This document shows positions 53,154-61,108 of a stretch of DNA of 64,000 bases, piece by piece. The notes under the pieces are model-generated. The model was not told the DNA's origin and did not search any database. It worked only from the letters and a program-made list of their open reading frames with translations. The stretch covers positions 62,001 through 126,000 of the forward strand of contig CP031964.1 in assembly GCA_003443635.1 (NCBI GenBank). The letters run 5' to 3'. Position 1 is the stretch's first letter, and the number at the start of each line of letters is the position of its first letter. The translations under genes were made by a program, and so were the position numbers. The stretch is from Flavobacteriaceae bacterium. GTDB lineage: Bacteria > Bacteroidota > Bacteroidia > Flavobacteriales > Flavobacteriaceae.

Positions 53154-53397
53154 AATTGCTACGATCGCTTTTAACAATTTTTAAATTTACGATCACATTA
53201 TCCTGAGCATCAAATGCTATTTTAATCTCTTCTGTTAAAAATTGCATTAATGCATCATAATCTCCATAAATTTGAGTGCTCAACGGGTTTTCTATAACTG
53301 TAAATTCTGATAATCTCAACTTTTTTATAAATGTTTTGATATGATTTTCATAATCATTTTGAAGTGGCATTAAGGTTAATTCTACTGATATTTTCAT
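53137..53397 (-). CDS. Thiamine-binding protein, MTH1187/YkoF-like (DUF77)
   Basis: An 86-residue protein of the MTH1187 family: KISVELTLMPLQNDYENHIKTFIKKL, FTVIENPLSTQIYGDYDALMQFLTEEI, VNLKIVKSDRSNYEP. Family members form tetramers with a ferredoxin-like fold; YkoF relatives bind thiamine at the interface. No signal peptide is present. It lies at the head of the PnuC/NadR-like gene group and supports thiamine as substrate. Confidence 0.9.
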   Translation of the reverse strand: MKISVELTLMPLQNDYENHIKTFIKKLRLSEFTVIENPLSTQIYGDYDALMQFLTEEIKIAFDAQDNVIVNLKIVKSDRSNYEPSF

Positions 53398-53442
53398 CGA
53401 ATAATTATTTATTCATTTCTGCTTTCACAGAAATCTTAATTT

Positions 53443-54168
53443 TTAATTTTTTATTTCATCAAAAAAGCTTTCATTATCTTCAAAAGCTGTTCCAATGACT
53501 ACTAAATCTGCTCCTGATTTATATGCATTTTGTAATTGTGCTTTACTTTTTATACCACCTCCAACAATTAAAGGAATATTAAGTTCTTGTTTTACAAAAT
53601 TAATGATTTCGCTTGTAATTGGAGAAGATGCTCCACTACCAGCTTCAAGGTATATAAGTTGCATTCCTAAAAGCTCTCCTGCTTTTACAGTATCAACAAT
53701 GTTTTGAATATTAGTTCTCGATAAAGGCTTTGTTTTTGTAACACGCTCTACAGTGGTTTCTTTTCCATTTTCAATTAAAAGATAACCTGTTGGAATTATT
53801 TCTAAATTCGTTTTTCGTAATTTAGAAATAGAGTCAACATGTTTTCCTATTAAATAATCTGGATTTCTTCCTGAGATTAAAGATAAAAATAATAATGCAT
53901 CTGCTTCATTTGTAATTTGAGTAACATCTCCTGGAAACAATACAATAGGAAGTGTTGTATGTTCTTTAATTTTTAAAACTAACTCTTCTGTTACATTATT
54001 ATTTACTGTACTTCCTCCAACAAAAATATGAGTAGCCACAGATGTATTTACTTTTTTCAAAAAAGAAGCTACTCTTGATAACTCCATTTTATCTGGATCT
54101 ATTAAAACAGCAAGTAATTTTACATTTTCAGAAATCGCATTTAATATGTTTTTATAAATCTGTGTCAT
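53443..54168 (-). CDS. Geranylgeranylglyceryl/heptaprenylglyceryl phosphate synthase
   Basis: A 241-residue TIM-barrel enzyme (PcrB/GGGPS family) joining a polyprenyl diphosphate to glycerol-1-phosphate in the ether-lipid pathway. Motifs: LAVLIDPDKMEL, HIFVGGSTVNN, VLFPGDVTQIT, LIYLEAGSGASSPI and IVGGGIKSKAQLQNAYKSGADLVVIGTAFEDN. The start is ATG 54168, whose A overlaps the stop of the upstream PPTase gene (TAATG); the longer TTG frame to 54189 is unlikely. GGGPS is found in many Bacteroidota; the end product in them is not settled. Confidence 0.92.
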   Translation of the reverse strand: MTQIYKNILNAISENVKLLAVLIDPDKMELSRVASFLKKVNTSVATHIFVGGSTVNNNVTEELVLKIKEHTTLPIVLFPGDVTQITNEADALLFLSLISGRNPDYLIGKHVDSISKLRKTNLEIIPTGYLLIENGKETTVERVTKTKPLSRTNIQNIVDTVKAGELLGMQLIYLEAGSGASSPITSEIINFVKQELNIPLIVGGGIKSKAQLQNAYKSGADLVVIGTAFEDNESFFDEIKN

Positions 54169-54791
54169 TAAGATATTGCATAGGCGCAAGTAAAGCCTTC
54201 AAATTCAAAAAAGTAAATTTTATATCGATATTTCTTATTTTCATAATCTATCCAAGCAATAGTTTCTTCGTCATGAAGCATAAAAGGAATGACTAAAATA
54301 TGATTTTTAAAACTTAGTCCTGGGGTAGCAAATAATTTATATAAAGCTTCTTTAGCTCCCCAAATTACAGTTAGTTTATTAATATACTCTTTCTCTTCAA
54401 TTAAATAATTTGCTTCATAAGCAATAAATTTATGAGCAATTACTTTAATCTTTTCTCGTTGTTTTTCAATGTCAATCCCGATAGGCACATCACTAATAAT
54501 AACTCCTGAAAATATAAATGAATGTGTTATAGAAATATACTTACCATCTCTTAAATGTGGTTTTCCATTTTCGTCGTAATATAAATCTGAATCACTATAA
54601 CCAAAAGCTTTTAACAAATGTCGTATACTTAAAAACCCTCGTTGATGTAATTCACTCTTCATTTCTAAAACACGCTCTAAATGTTTAGGTTGTAATGTAA
54701 CCCCTTGAAACAATTCGTTATATGATTCTGTAATCTTCCAGAGTTTAACAGTAGTTTGTGAATTAGGGTGTAAAGTTAAATGTAAGGGCAT
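54168..54791 (-). CDS. 4'-Phosphopantetheinyl transferase (Sfp/AcpT-like)
   Basis: A 207-residue enzyme attaching the phosphopantetheine arm of CoA to carrier proteins. Motifs: ISITHSFIFSGVIISDVPIGIDIEKQREKI (the Mg-binding Asp and Glu in GIDIE) and VIWGAKEALYKLF (the KEA motif). It is coupled to the GGGP synthase by a 1-base overlap. No carrier protein or synthase is nearby. Confidence 0.92.
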   Translation of the reverse strand: MPLHLTLHPNSQTTVKLWKITESYNELFQGVTLQPKHLERVLEMKSELHQRGFLSIRHLLKAFGYSDSDLYYDENGKPHLRDGKYISITHSFIFSGVIISDVPIGIDIEKQREKIKVIAHKFIAYEANYLIEEKEYINKLTVIWGAKEALYKLFATPGLSFKNHILVIPFMLHDEETIAWIDYENKKYRYKIYFFEFEGFTCAYAIS

Positions 54792-54814
54792 TTATATTTC
54801 TCGTACTTATTACG

Positions 54815-54823
54815 TAACTTTGC
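54815..54823 (+). promoter_or_regulatory. Promoter -7 box of ahcY
   Basis: TAACTTTGC fits TAnnTTTGC and lies 121 bases before the ATG at 54945, leaving a leader of about 115 bases. Confidence 0.65.
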
Positions 54824-54824
54824 A

Positions 54825-54918
54825 GTCACAAATTTGACAAAAATACAGCCATAGGCTGCTTAACAATTTTGAGTAACGAAATTAAACTATTTTAAGGTGT
54901 AATCCCAAAGTTGTTAAG
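54825..54918 (+). ncRNA. Structured 5' leader of ahcY (candidate cis-regulatory RNA)
   Basis: Three helices can form: GTCA/TGAC (54825-54838); CAGCC-ATA-GGCTG (54846-54858); and, directly next to it, CTTAACAATTTTG (54859-54871) with CAAAGTTGTTAAG (54906-54918), a 13-bp helix with one G-T pair closing a 34-base loop. The second and third helices are contiguous and could stack. I do not recognise a known SAM or SAH riboswitch sequence. No T-run follows, so translational control would be more likely than termination. Confidence 0.5.
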
Positions 54919-54944
54919 GTTTAAAAAACATTTAAAAATTAGTT

Positions 54945-56261
54945 ATGAGTACAAAAACAGTTGACTATGTTCCTAATAAGGTAAAGGATATATCGCTAGC
55001 AGCTTGGGGAAGAAAAGAGATTGAACTAGCTGAAGCAGAAATGCCAGGATTAATGAGTTTACGTGAAGAATATAAAGATTCACAACCTCTTAAAGGTGCT
55101 CGTATTGCTGGGTGCTTACATATGACCATTCAAACCGCTGTATTAATTGAAACATTACAAGCTCTTGGTGCAGAAGTAACATGGAGTTCTTGTAATATAT
55201 TTTCAACTCAAGATCAAGCTGCAGCAGCAATTGCTGAAGCTGGAACTGCTGTTTATGCATGGAAAGATATGACTGAAGAGGAATTTGATTGGTGTATTGA
55301 ACAAACTTTATTTTTTGGAGAAGATCGCAAACCATTAAATATGATTTTGGATGACGGTGGTGATTTAACCAATATGGTGTTAGATAAATACCCTGAATTA
55401 ACTGCTGGAATAAATGGTCTTTCTGAAGAAACTACAACAGGCGTTCATCGCTTGTACGAGCGTGTAAAAAACGGAACATTACCAATGCCAGCAATAAACG
55501 TAAACGATTCTGTTACTAAATCTAAATTTGATAACAAATACGGATGTAAAGAAAGTGCTGTAGATGCGATTCGTCGTGCTACAGATATTATGTTAGCTGG
55601 GAAACGTGTTACTGTTTGTGGTTATGGTGATGTAGGTAAAGGTACCGCAGCTTCTTTTAAAGGCGCTGGAAGTATAGTAACTGTGACTGAAATAGATCCT
55701 ATTTGTGCATTACAAGCTGCAATGGATGGTTTTGAAGTTAAAAAACTAGAAACTGTTATTGGAAATACAGATATTGTAATAACTACTACAGGAAATAAAG
55801 ATATCGTTCAAGGCAAGCACTTCGAAGCTTTAAAAGATAAAGCTATTGTATGTAACATTGGTCATTTTGATAATGAAATTGATATGGCTTGGTTAAATGA
55901 TAATTACGGTCATACAAAAAACACTATCAAACCACAAGTAGATAAATATACTATTGATGGAAATGATATTATTATTCTTGCTGAAGGGCGTTTAGTAAAT
56001 TTAGGTTGTGCAACTGGTCACCCAAGTTTTGTAATGAGTAATTCATTTACAAATCAAACGTTAGCGCAAATAGAGCTTTGGAACAACAAAGAAGCTTACG
56101 AAAATGAGGTATACATGTTACCTAAGCATCTTGATGAAAAAGTAGCAAAATTACATTTAGCTAAAATTGGTGTAGAGTTAACAGAATTACGTGAAGAACA
56201 AGCAAACTATATTGGTGTAACTGTTGATGGACCATATAAACCAGAACATTACAGATATTAA
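54945..56261 (+). CDS. ahcY: S-adenosylhomocysteine hydrolase
   Basis: A 438-residue NAD-dependent enzyme that splits S-adenosylhomocysteine into adenosine and homocysteine. Blocks: [40 protein letters not shown], the NAD loop [32 protein letters not shown], and the C-terminal [12 protein letters not shown] lysine-tyrosine signature. The family length is typical. It is monocistronic with a structured leader and a strong terminator. Confidence 0.98.
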   Translation: MSTKTVDYVPNKVKDISLAAWGRKEIELAEAEMPGLMSLREEYKDSQPLKGARIAGCLHMTIQTAVLIETLQALGAEVTWSSCNIFSTQDQAAAAIAEAGTAVYAWKDMTEEEFDWCIEQTLFFGEDRKPLNMILDDGGDLTNMVLDKYPELTAGINGLSEETTTGVHRLYERVKNGTLPMPAINVNDSVTKSKFDNKYGCKESAVDAIRRATDIMLAGKRVTVCGYGDVGKGTAASFKGAGSIVTVTEIDPICALQAAMDGFEVKKLETVIGNTDIVITTTGNKDIVQGKHFEALKDKAIVCNIGHFDNEIDMAWLNDNYGHTKNTIKPQVDKYTIDGNDIIILAEGRLVNLGCATGHPSFVMSNSFTNQTLAQIELWNNKEAYENEVYMLPKHLDEKVAKLHLAKIGVELTELREEQANYIGVTVDGPYKPEHYRY

Positions 56262-56310
56262 TCTATTATTATTTTTAATATAAATAAATATTGAGATTAA
56301 ATTATAAAAG

Positions 56311-56340
56311 AAAAACCCAAGCATAAATGCTTGGGTTTTT
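56311..56340. terminator. Bidirectional terminator between ahcY and a convergent small gene
   Basis: AAAAACCCAAGCA-TAAA-TGCTTGGGTTTTT, a perfect 13-bp stem with a 4-base loop. Confidence 0.93.
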
Positions 56341-56376
56341 CTTTTTTTAAAGCTTTTAGGTGTTTACTTTAGAGTT

Positions 56377-56634
56377 TTATTTTTCAAAATAGCTAGTTAA
56401 ATAATCGTCGATTACTTCTTTTAATACGTTAATATCTACATTCTCATTTCTAAATATTGTAATGTTTTCAGATACGCGATTACGCCCTACACTATCTCGA
56501 ATTTCAATCATCCTTATATCATCAAAATCTTGTAAATAACTTTTAATTTCATTATCTAAAGTAATATCTGTAAGGTATATTTTAATGGTCTGCTCTCTTG
56601 GGGAATTTCTAATTTCTGTTCTAAAAGGAAGCAT
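56377..56634 (-). CDS. Hypothetical 85-residue protein
   Basis: A small cytosolic protein with no recognised family. The pattern of alternating charged and hydrophobic stretches (TIKIYLTDITLDNEIKSYLQDF, IRMIEIRDSV, NITIFRNENVDINVLKEVIDDYLTSYFEK) suggests a ferredoxin-like alpha/beta fold with two helix-strand units. It is set between the ahcY terminator and rpmA. It has a normal codon look for the window and a clear ATG. Confidence 0.65.
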   Translation of the reverse strand: MLPFRTEIRNSPREQTIKIYLTDITLDNEIKSYLQDFDDIRMIEIRDSVGRNRVSENITIFRNENVDINVLKEVIDDYLTSYFEK

Positions 56635-56687
56635 AAGTACAGTATTTTATATTAAACACTTCATGAGTGGAAATATAAAAATAACAA

Positions 56688-56717
56688 AAAAACCCTTTTA
56701 GTTTCCTAAAAGGGTTT
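56688..56717 (-). terminator. Intrinsic terminator of rplU-rpmA
   Basis: AAACCCTTTTAG-TTTC-CTAAAAGGGTTT, a perfect 12-bp stem with a 4-base loop, followed on the minus strand by a T-run. It lies 27 bases after the rpmA stop. Confidence 0.92.
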
Positions 56718-56743
56718 CAATATTTTAAAGAAAGTTTAAGTTT

Positions 56744-57004
56744 CTAAGCTTCGAAAGGCTCTATAGAAACATAAGATTTATTATCCTTTTTCTTTGTAAA
56801 TTTTACAAGTCCATCAACTTTAGCATGTAAAGTGTGATCTTTTCCTTGATATACATTCTCACCTGGGTGATGTGTATTACCACGTTGTCTTATAATAATG
56901 TTTCCAGCAATAGCAGCTTGACCACCAAAAATTTTAACGCCTAAACGTTTCGATTCTGACTCTCTACCATTTTTCGAACTTCCGACTCCTTTTTTATGTG
57001 CCAT
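56744..57004 (-). CDS. rpmA: 50S ribosomal protein bL27
   Basis: An 86-residue large-subunit protein close to the peptidyl-transferase centre. [42 protein letters not shown] is diagnostic. The N-terminus starts with MAHKKG, so no cleavable leader as in Firmicutes. It follows rplU by 26 bases in the usual rplU-rpmA operon. Confidence 0.98.
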   Translation of the reverse strand: MAHKKGVGSSKNGRESESKRLGVKIFGGQAAIAGNIIIRQRGNTHHPGENVYQGKDHTLHAKVDGLVKFTKKKDNKSYVSIEPFEA

Positions 57005-57030
57005 TTTATTTCGATTTTATGTGTTTATTA

Positions 57031-57555
57031 TTAACTTAAAGCTACAATTAAATCGGCTTTCTTCATTGAAGAAATTCCTGTAATTCCTTTAGCTTTTGCT
57101 AAATCTTTCAATTCAGCAACAGTCATACTTTTTAAATCTTGAGTAGCTTCTGCTTTTTCTACAACTGGTTTTGCTTCAGTTTTAGGAGCAGTAACTTTTT
57201 TAGCTTTTGGTTCAGCTTTTGTTTTGGTAGCTTTTTTAGCTCCAGATGTTGTAATACTTTCTATTACAATTTCCGTTAAAGATTGACGGTGACCATTTTT
57301 CACTCTATAGCCTTTACGTCTTTTCTTTTTGAAAACAATAACTTTATCACCTTTAAGGTGCTTTAAGACTTTTGCTCCTACTTGAGCTCCGTCTATAGCT
57401 GGGGCGCCAACAGTTACTTTTCCACCATCTTCAAGAAGAAGTACATTATCGAAAGCTACTTTCTTTCCTTCTTCTGTTTGTAAACGATGAACAAATACTT
57501 TTTGATCTTTAACAACTTTAAATTGTTGCCCTGCTATCTCTACAATTGCGTACAT
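57031..57555 (-). CDS. rplU: 50S ribosomal protein bL21 with SAP-like C-terminal extension
   Basis: A 174-residue form of bL21 (E. coli form 103). Residues 1-103 are the bL21 domain (MYAIVEIAGQQFKVVKDQ..., ...KKRRKGYRVKNGHRQSLTEI). A Lys/Ala-rich linker (about 105-140) leads to a small helical motif LKSMTVAELKDLAKAKGITGISSMKKADLIVAL, like SAP/Rho-N nucleic-acid binding motifs. It could anchor to rRNA or DNA. First gene of the operon with rpmA, with a TATATTTGC promoter. Confidence 0.96.
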   Translation of the reverse strand: MYAIVEIAGQQFKVVKDQKVFVHRLQTEEGKKVAFDNVLLLEDGGKVTVGAPAIDGAQVGAKVLKHLKGDKVIVFKKKRRKGYRVKNGHRQSLTEIVIESITTSGAKKATKTKAEPKAKKVTAPKTEAKPVVEKAEATQDLKSMTVAELKDLAKAKGITGISSMKKADLIVALS

Positions 57556-57596
57556 AGCGTAACGTTTTTATTAATTAATTTTGTTCAAAAATGAGT

Positions 57597-57605
57597 GCAA
57601 ATATA
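57597..57605 (-). promoter_or_regulatory. Promoter -7 box of rplU-rpmA
   Basis: TATATTTGC on the minus strand, 41 bases upstream of the rplU ATG. Confidence 0.7.
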
Positions 57606-57639
57606 CGGCTAATTAATTAATCCACAAATCTTTTTAAAA

Positions 57640-58527
57640 CTATGCTTTAAAGTTTTTTCTTTTATTGGCTAGATAAATTCCTATTAAAATAACTATGGTC
57701 GCCAATCCTTGTAATACACTAAATGCTTCACCATCTATAACGCCCCACATTAGTGCTATAATAGGCATTAAATAAGTAACTGATGATGCAAAAACAGGAG
57801 TTTCTAATTGAACTAGTTTAGCAAATAACACTTTTGCTAACGCTGTTCCAAAAATAGAGAGAATAATTACATAACCTATAGAAGTCATAAATTCAGGATG
57901 TTCAAAAGTTACAAGTGAGAAAAACCCTGATACAAATAGCATAATTACTGCAGGAATAAATATAATCACATAATTTCCCATTGTTAAACTTATAGCATCT
58001 ACATTTTGTAGATATCGTTTTATAATATTAACATTAGAAGCATACATTATTCCTGATAGCAAAACAAAACCTGCATAAAAATAATTTTGTTCTGGATTTA
58101 AATCTGCTCCTTTTAAAATTAATAAAGCAGTGCCAATAAACCCAATAATTACTCCTAAAACCTGACGCCTAGTAGAAGCAATTTTAAACACTGCTGCGCC
58201 TAACAAAACAGTATTTAAAGGAACTAATGAATTTAAAATAGAGGCTATAGCACTATCAATCTCAGTTTGAGCAATTGCAAATAAAAACACTGGGAAAAAA
58301 GAACCTAGCAATCCTGAAATAGCAATCCATTTCCATTCTGTTTTAGTAATCAATTTCATTCTCTTAAATCCAAATAAAAACAATACTAGACTTGTTATTA
58401 TAATACGTATCGCGCCTAATTGAAGTGGTTTTAAGCCTATAAGTCCTTTTTTTATAAGTATAAACGAACTTCCCCAGATTAAGGCTAATAATATAAGGTA
58501 ACCCCATTTTTTGTTAGTAGCATTCAT
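57640..58527 (-). CDS. EamA-family (DMT) transporter
   Basis: A 295-residue inner-membrane protein with ten hydrophobic helices and two EamA halves (WGYLILLALIWGSSFILIKKGL...; GTALAKVLFAKLVQLETPVFASSVTYLMPIIALMWGVIDGE). The second window copy of this family; the first is at 34766, and the two are not close relatives at sequence level by eye. Substrate unknown. It has no partner gene in the neighbourhood. Confidence 0.88.
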   Translation of the reverse strand: MNATNKKWGYLILLALIWGSSFILIKKGLIGLKPLQLGAIRIIITSLVLFLFGFKRMKLITKTEWKWIAISGLLGSFFPVFLFAIAQTEIDSAIASILNSLVPLNTVLLGAAVFKIASTRRQVLGVIIGFIGTALLILKGADLNPEQNYFYAGFVLLSGIMYASNVNIIKRYLQNVDAISLTMGNYVIIFIPAVIMLFVSGFFSLVTFEHPEFMTSIGYVIILSIFGTALAKVLFAKLVQLETPVFASSVTYLMPIIALMWGVIDGEAFSVLQGLATIVILIGIYLANKRKNFKA

Positions 58528-58640
58528 TAAATCGTTTTAAGAATACAAAAATGAGGATTTTAAGGTTAAGAGTATATTAATCATTAAGTTTTTACAAATT
58601 ATAATGATTTGTTATCTCACAATAATTTAGAGTAAATTAT

Positions 58641-59219
58641 TCAATCTTCCTTCCATCGTATAGTTTCCATAATGTGTTTAATATCTTTTTTAAGATAATC
58701 TGCTGCTGGTAAAATAGAGTCGTAATTAGGCTTTGCATAAAAATACAACGAACCAGTAATGAAATGATTAAGGCTATCTGTCACATAAAACTGTGATTGT
58801 GATGCTGCATTACCTCCCACTTCATAAAACATACCATAAACCTTATGTTCATCACTTACAAAAGGCTGTTCAATAATTTCGTCTGCTTTAACCGTATGCG
58901 TTTGTGTAATATTTTGAGCATCTAATAAAAGGGAATTTAAATTAGAATTATAAATTTTTTTATAAGTCAGATAAATTGTTCCTTTTAAAGTAGGGTAAGT
59001 AACCTCTAAACCCAAAGAGTTTTGATTATTAGTAACTTTTATATTTTCTATATCTTTAGACAACTCATTTTTTTCAAAAGAAAAAGGGAGTTGAGTTTTA
59101 ACTTTTAGATAGTTTGGGTTAGGATACTCTAACCTTAATAATGCTTTTGGTTTTGGTACAGGATCGTTCCCACAAGAAACGAATAGTATCACAGAAAGTA
59201 AAAACAACACGTTTCTCAT
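58641..59219 (-). CDS. gldD: Gliding-motility lipoprotein GldD
   Basis: A 192-residue lipoprotein (lipobox VSC, Cys16) with the GldD signatures PKPKALLRLEYPNPNYL and EQPFVSDEHKVYGMFYEVGGNAASQSQFYVTDSLNHFITGSLYFYAKPNYDSI. Required for gliding in Flavobacterium johnsoniae; it is connected with the T9SS motor. It follows gldE by 4 bases and ends the mutY-ssb-gldE-gldD group. Confidence 0.95.
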   Translation of the reverse strand: MRNVLFLLSVILFVSCGNDPVPKPKALLRLEYPNPNYLKVKTQLPFSFEKNELSKDIENIKVTNNQNSLGLEVTYPTLKGTIYLTYKKIYNSNLNSLLLDAQNITQTHTVKADEIIEQPFVSDEHKVYGMFYEVGGNAASQSQFYVTDSLNHFITGSLYFYAKPNYDSILPAADYLKKDIKHIMETIRWKED

Positions 59220-59223
59220 TATT

Positions 59224-60555
59224 TTATATTTTGTTAATCGTAATTTTAATCTGTTTAATACGTTTTTTATCTAAAGCTTCTATAGTAAAAACGAAATTTT
59301 TAAAATTTATTTTACTATCTATTTTCGGGAAACTTTTTGAAATTTCCAAAACAAAACCTGCTATAGTTTCCGCTTCTCCTTTTTCAGATTCAAAAATAGT
59401 TTCATCTTCAAGTTTTATAATTCGATAAAAATCCTTTAATGTTGTTTTTCCTTCAAACACATAATTATTATTGTCTAATTTAGAATACATCAATCCATCA
59501 TCATCAAACTCATCACTAATATCTCCTACTATTTCTTCAATTACATCTTCTAATGATACTAATCCTGAGGTTCCTCCATATTCATCAACTACAACAGCTA
59601 AATGAACTTTCTTTTCTTGAAATTCTACCATTAAATCGTCTAGCTTTTTATTCTCTGGAACAAAGATTGGAGTTCTTAATAAACTCACCCAATCAAATTG
59701 TTTTCTATCTAAATGCGGCAATAAATCTTTAACATATAAAATTCCAATAATAGTATCTATGCTATCTTTATATACTGGTATTCTTGAATATCCTTGTTTG
59801 GTAATTTCTGGAATAATCTCAGCATATTTTAAACTTTCGTCTAAAGCAAAAATATCTATACGAGGTCTCATCACTTGCTTAGTATCTGTATTCCCAAAAG
59901 ATACAATCCCTTGTAAAATTTTATGCTCTTCTTTTGTTGTGTCTTCCTCACTAGTTAACTCTAAAGCTTGTGACAATTGATCAACACTCAAATTAGATTT
60001 TTGTTTCCCTAATTTATTCTGAATAGCAAGCGTAATGCTCTGCATCGGGACACTTATTGGCGAAAAGATAGTATCTAAGGCATTTAATGGATGTGCCATA
60101 AATTTTGAAAACTTTAAATTGTTTCTGCTGGCATAAATCTTTGGTAAAATTTCTCCAAAAAGTAATATCAAAAATGTGGCGACAATTACTTTTAAAAAAA
60201 ACACCAGGTTAACTTCAATAATCCAAAATTTCACAACAGAATCTATATCTTTAAATAACACATCACTTATTCCAGCAAATAGAATAACAATAGCAATATT
60301 TATAAAATTGTTAGCTACTAAAATTGTAGCCAGTAATTTTTTAGGCTTTTTTAAAAGCTTTGTAATAATTTCGATAGGTTTCGATTTTTCTTGCGAAGTT
60401 TCATCAAGATCTATTTGGGTAAGAGAAAATAATGCAACTTCAGCTCCCGAAATTAGCGCAGAACAAATTAACAATACTACTAAAAGTACAAATCCAGATA
60501 TAACAAAAGTATCCATTGCTAATGCTATTAGTAAACTTACGGGTTCAGGGTCCAA
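59224..60555 (-). CDS. gldE: Gliding-motility-associated protein GldE (CNNM/CorC family)
   Basis: A 443-residue membrane protein: DUF21 transmembrane domain with about four helices (approx. 15-40, 75-95, 105-130, 145-165), CBS pair (about 210-325, with YSRIPVYKDSIDTIIGILYVKDLLP and VDEYGGTSGLVSLEDVIEEIVGDISDEFDDD), and the CorC/HlyC C-terminal domain. The start is TTG at 60555 giving LDPEP, consistent with family members opening MDPEP; no in-frame ATG is upstream. GldE aids GldD function and may be an ion channel/transporter. Confidence 0.92.
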   Translation of the reverse strand: MDPEPVSLLIALAMDTFVISGFVLLVVLLICSALISGAEVALFSLTQIDLDETSQEKSKPIEIITKLLKKPKKLLATILVANNFINIAIVILFAGISDVLFKDIDSVVKFWIIEVNLVFFLKVIVATFLILLFGEILPKIYASRNNLKFSKFMAHPLNALDTIFSPISVPMQSITLAIQNKLGKQKSNLSVDQLSQALELTSEEDTTKEEHKILQGIVSFGNTDTKQVMRPRIDIFALDESLKYAEIIPEITKQGYSRIPVYKDSIDTIIGILYVKDLLPHLDRKQFDWVSLLRTPIFVPENKKLDDLMVEFQEKKVHLAVVVDEYGGTSGLVSLEDVIEEIVGDISDEFDDDGLMYSKLDNNNYVFEGKTTLKDFYRIIKLEDETIFESEKGEAETIAGFVLEISKSFPKIDSKINFKNFVFTIEALDKKRIKQIKITINKI

Positions 60556-60578
60556 AGCATATGATATTAATTAAACAA

Positions 60579-61025
60579 TTAAAATGGTAAATCATCATTA
60601 TCATCTATCGGTGATGATTCGTTTATTGGGGTTTGATTTGCAATGGGTTGAGATGGCTGTGTTTGTGTTCCACTTGCAGCGCTTTCGTTTTTTGTAGTTA
60701 AGAATGTAAAATCTGAACATTGAATTTCTGTAGAATAGCGATCCATTCCTTTATCATCTTGCCACTTTCGTGTTTTTATACGCCCCTCAATGTACACACG
60801 ATCTCCTTTACTTAAATATTTTTCACAAATTTCTGCAGCCTTATTTCTAACTACTATATTATGCCACTCAGTATTAGTAATACGCTCGTTAGATTGTTTA
60901 TTTACATATGTTTCGTTTGTTGCTAACGGAAAACGCCCGATACATCCACCACCTTCAAAATGATGCATTTTCACTTCATCTCCTAAATGTCCAATAAGCA
61001 TTACTTTATTTAATGTGCCAGCCAT
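60579..61025 (-). CDS. ssb: Single-stranded DNA-binding protein
   Basis: A 148-residue SSB: OB fold (about 3-108, LNKVMLIGHLGDEVKMHHFEGGGCIGRFPLATNE; EKYLSKGDRVYIEGRIKTRKWQDDKG), Gln/Pro/Ser-rich linker, and the acidic tip DDNDDLPF that binds partner proteins. An inverted repeat AAACCAC/GTGGTTT (61043-61063) lies just upstream. The gene is 83 bases after mutY and probably within the same transcript. Confidence 0.96.
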   Translation of the reverse strand: MAGTLNKVMLIGHLGDEVKMHHFEGGGCIGRFPLATNETYVNKQSNERITNTEWHNIVVRNKAAEICEKYLSKGDRVYIEGRIKTRKWQDDKGMDRYSTEIQCSDFTFLTTKNESAASGTQTQPSQPIANQTPINESSPIDDNDDLPF

Positions 61026-61108
61026 AATTATTTACATGTTTAAACCACAAAATTAGTGGTTTTTAATTCTCTTTAAAAATACTAAAAAATATAAAGCCTC
61101 CATAGACT

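Noticed and set aside
53415-53434. 7-bp hairpin (ATTTCTG/CAGAAAT) upstream of the thiamine-binding gene
   Set aside because: The stem is AT-rich and there is no T-run directly behind it on the minus strand; too weak to call a terminator or riboswitch.
54169-54189. TTG start seven codons upstream for GGGP synthase
   Set aside because: The ATG at 54168 overlaps the PPTase stop by one base (TAATG), a typical coupling, and starts at the conserved region.
54800-54944. Known SAH or SAM riboswitch before ahcY
   Set aside because: I could not match the conserved cores of the known classes; it is reported only as an unclassified structured leader.
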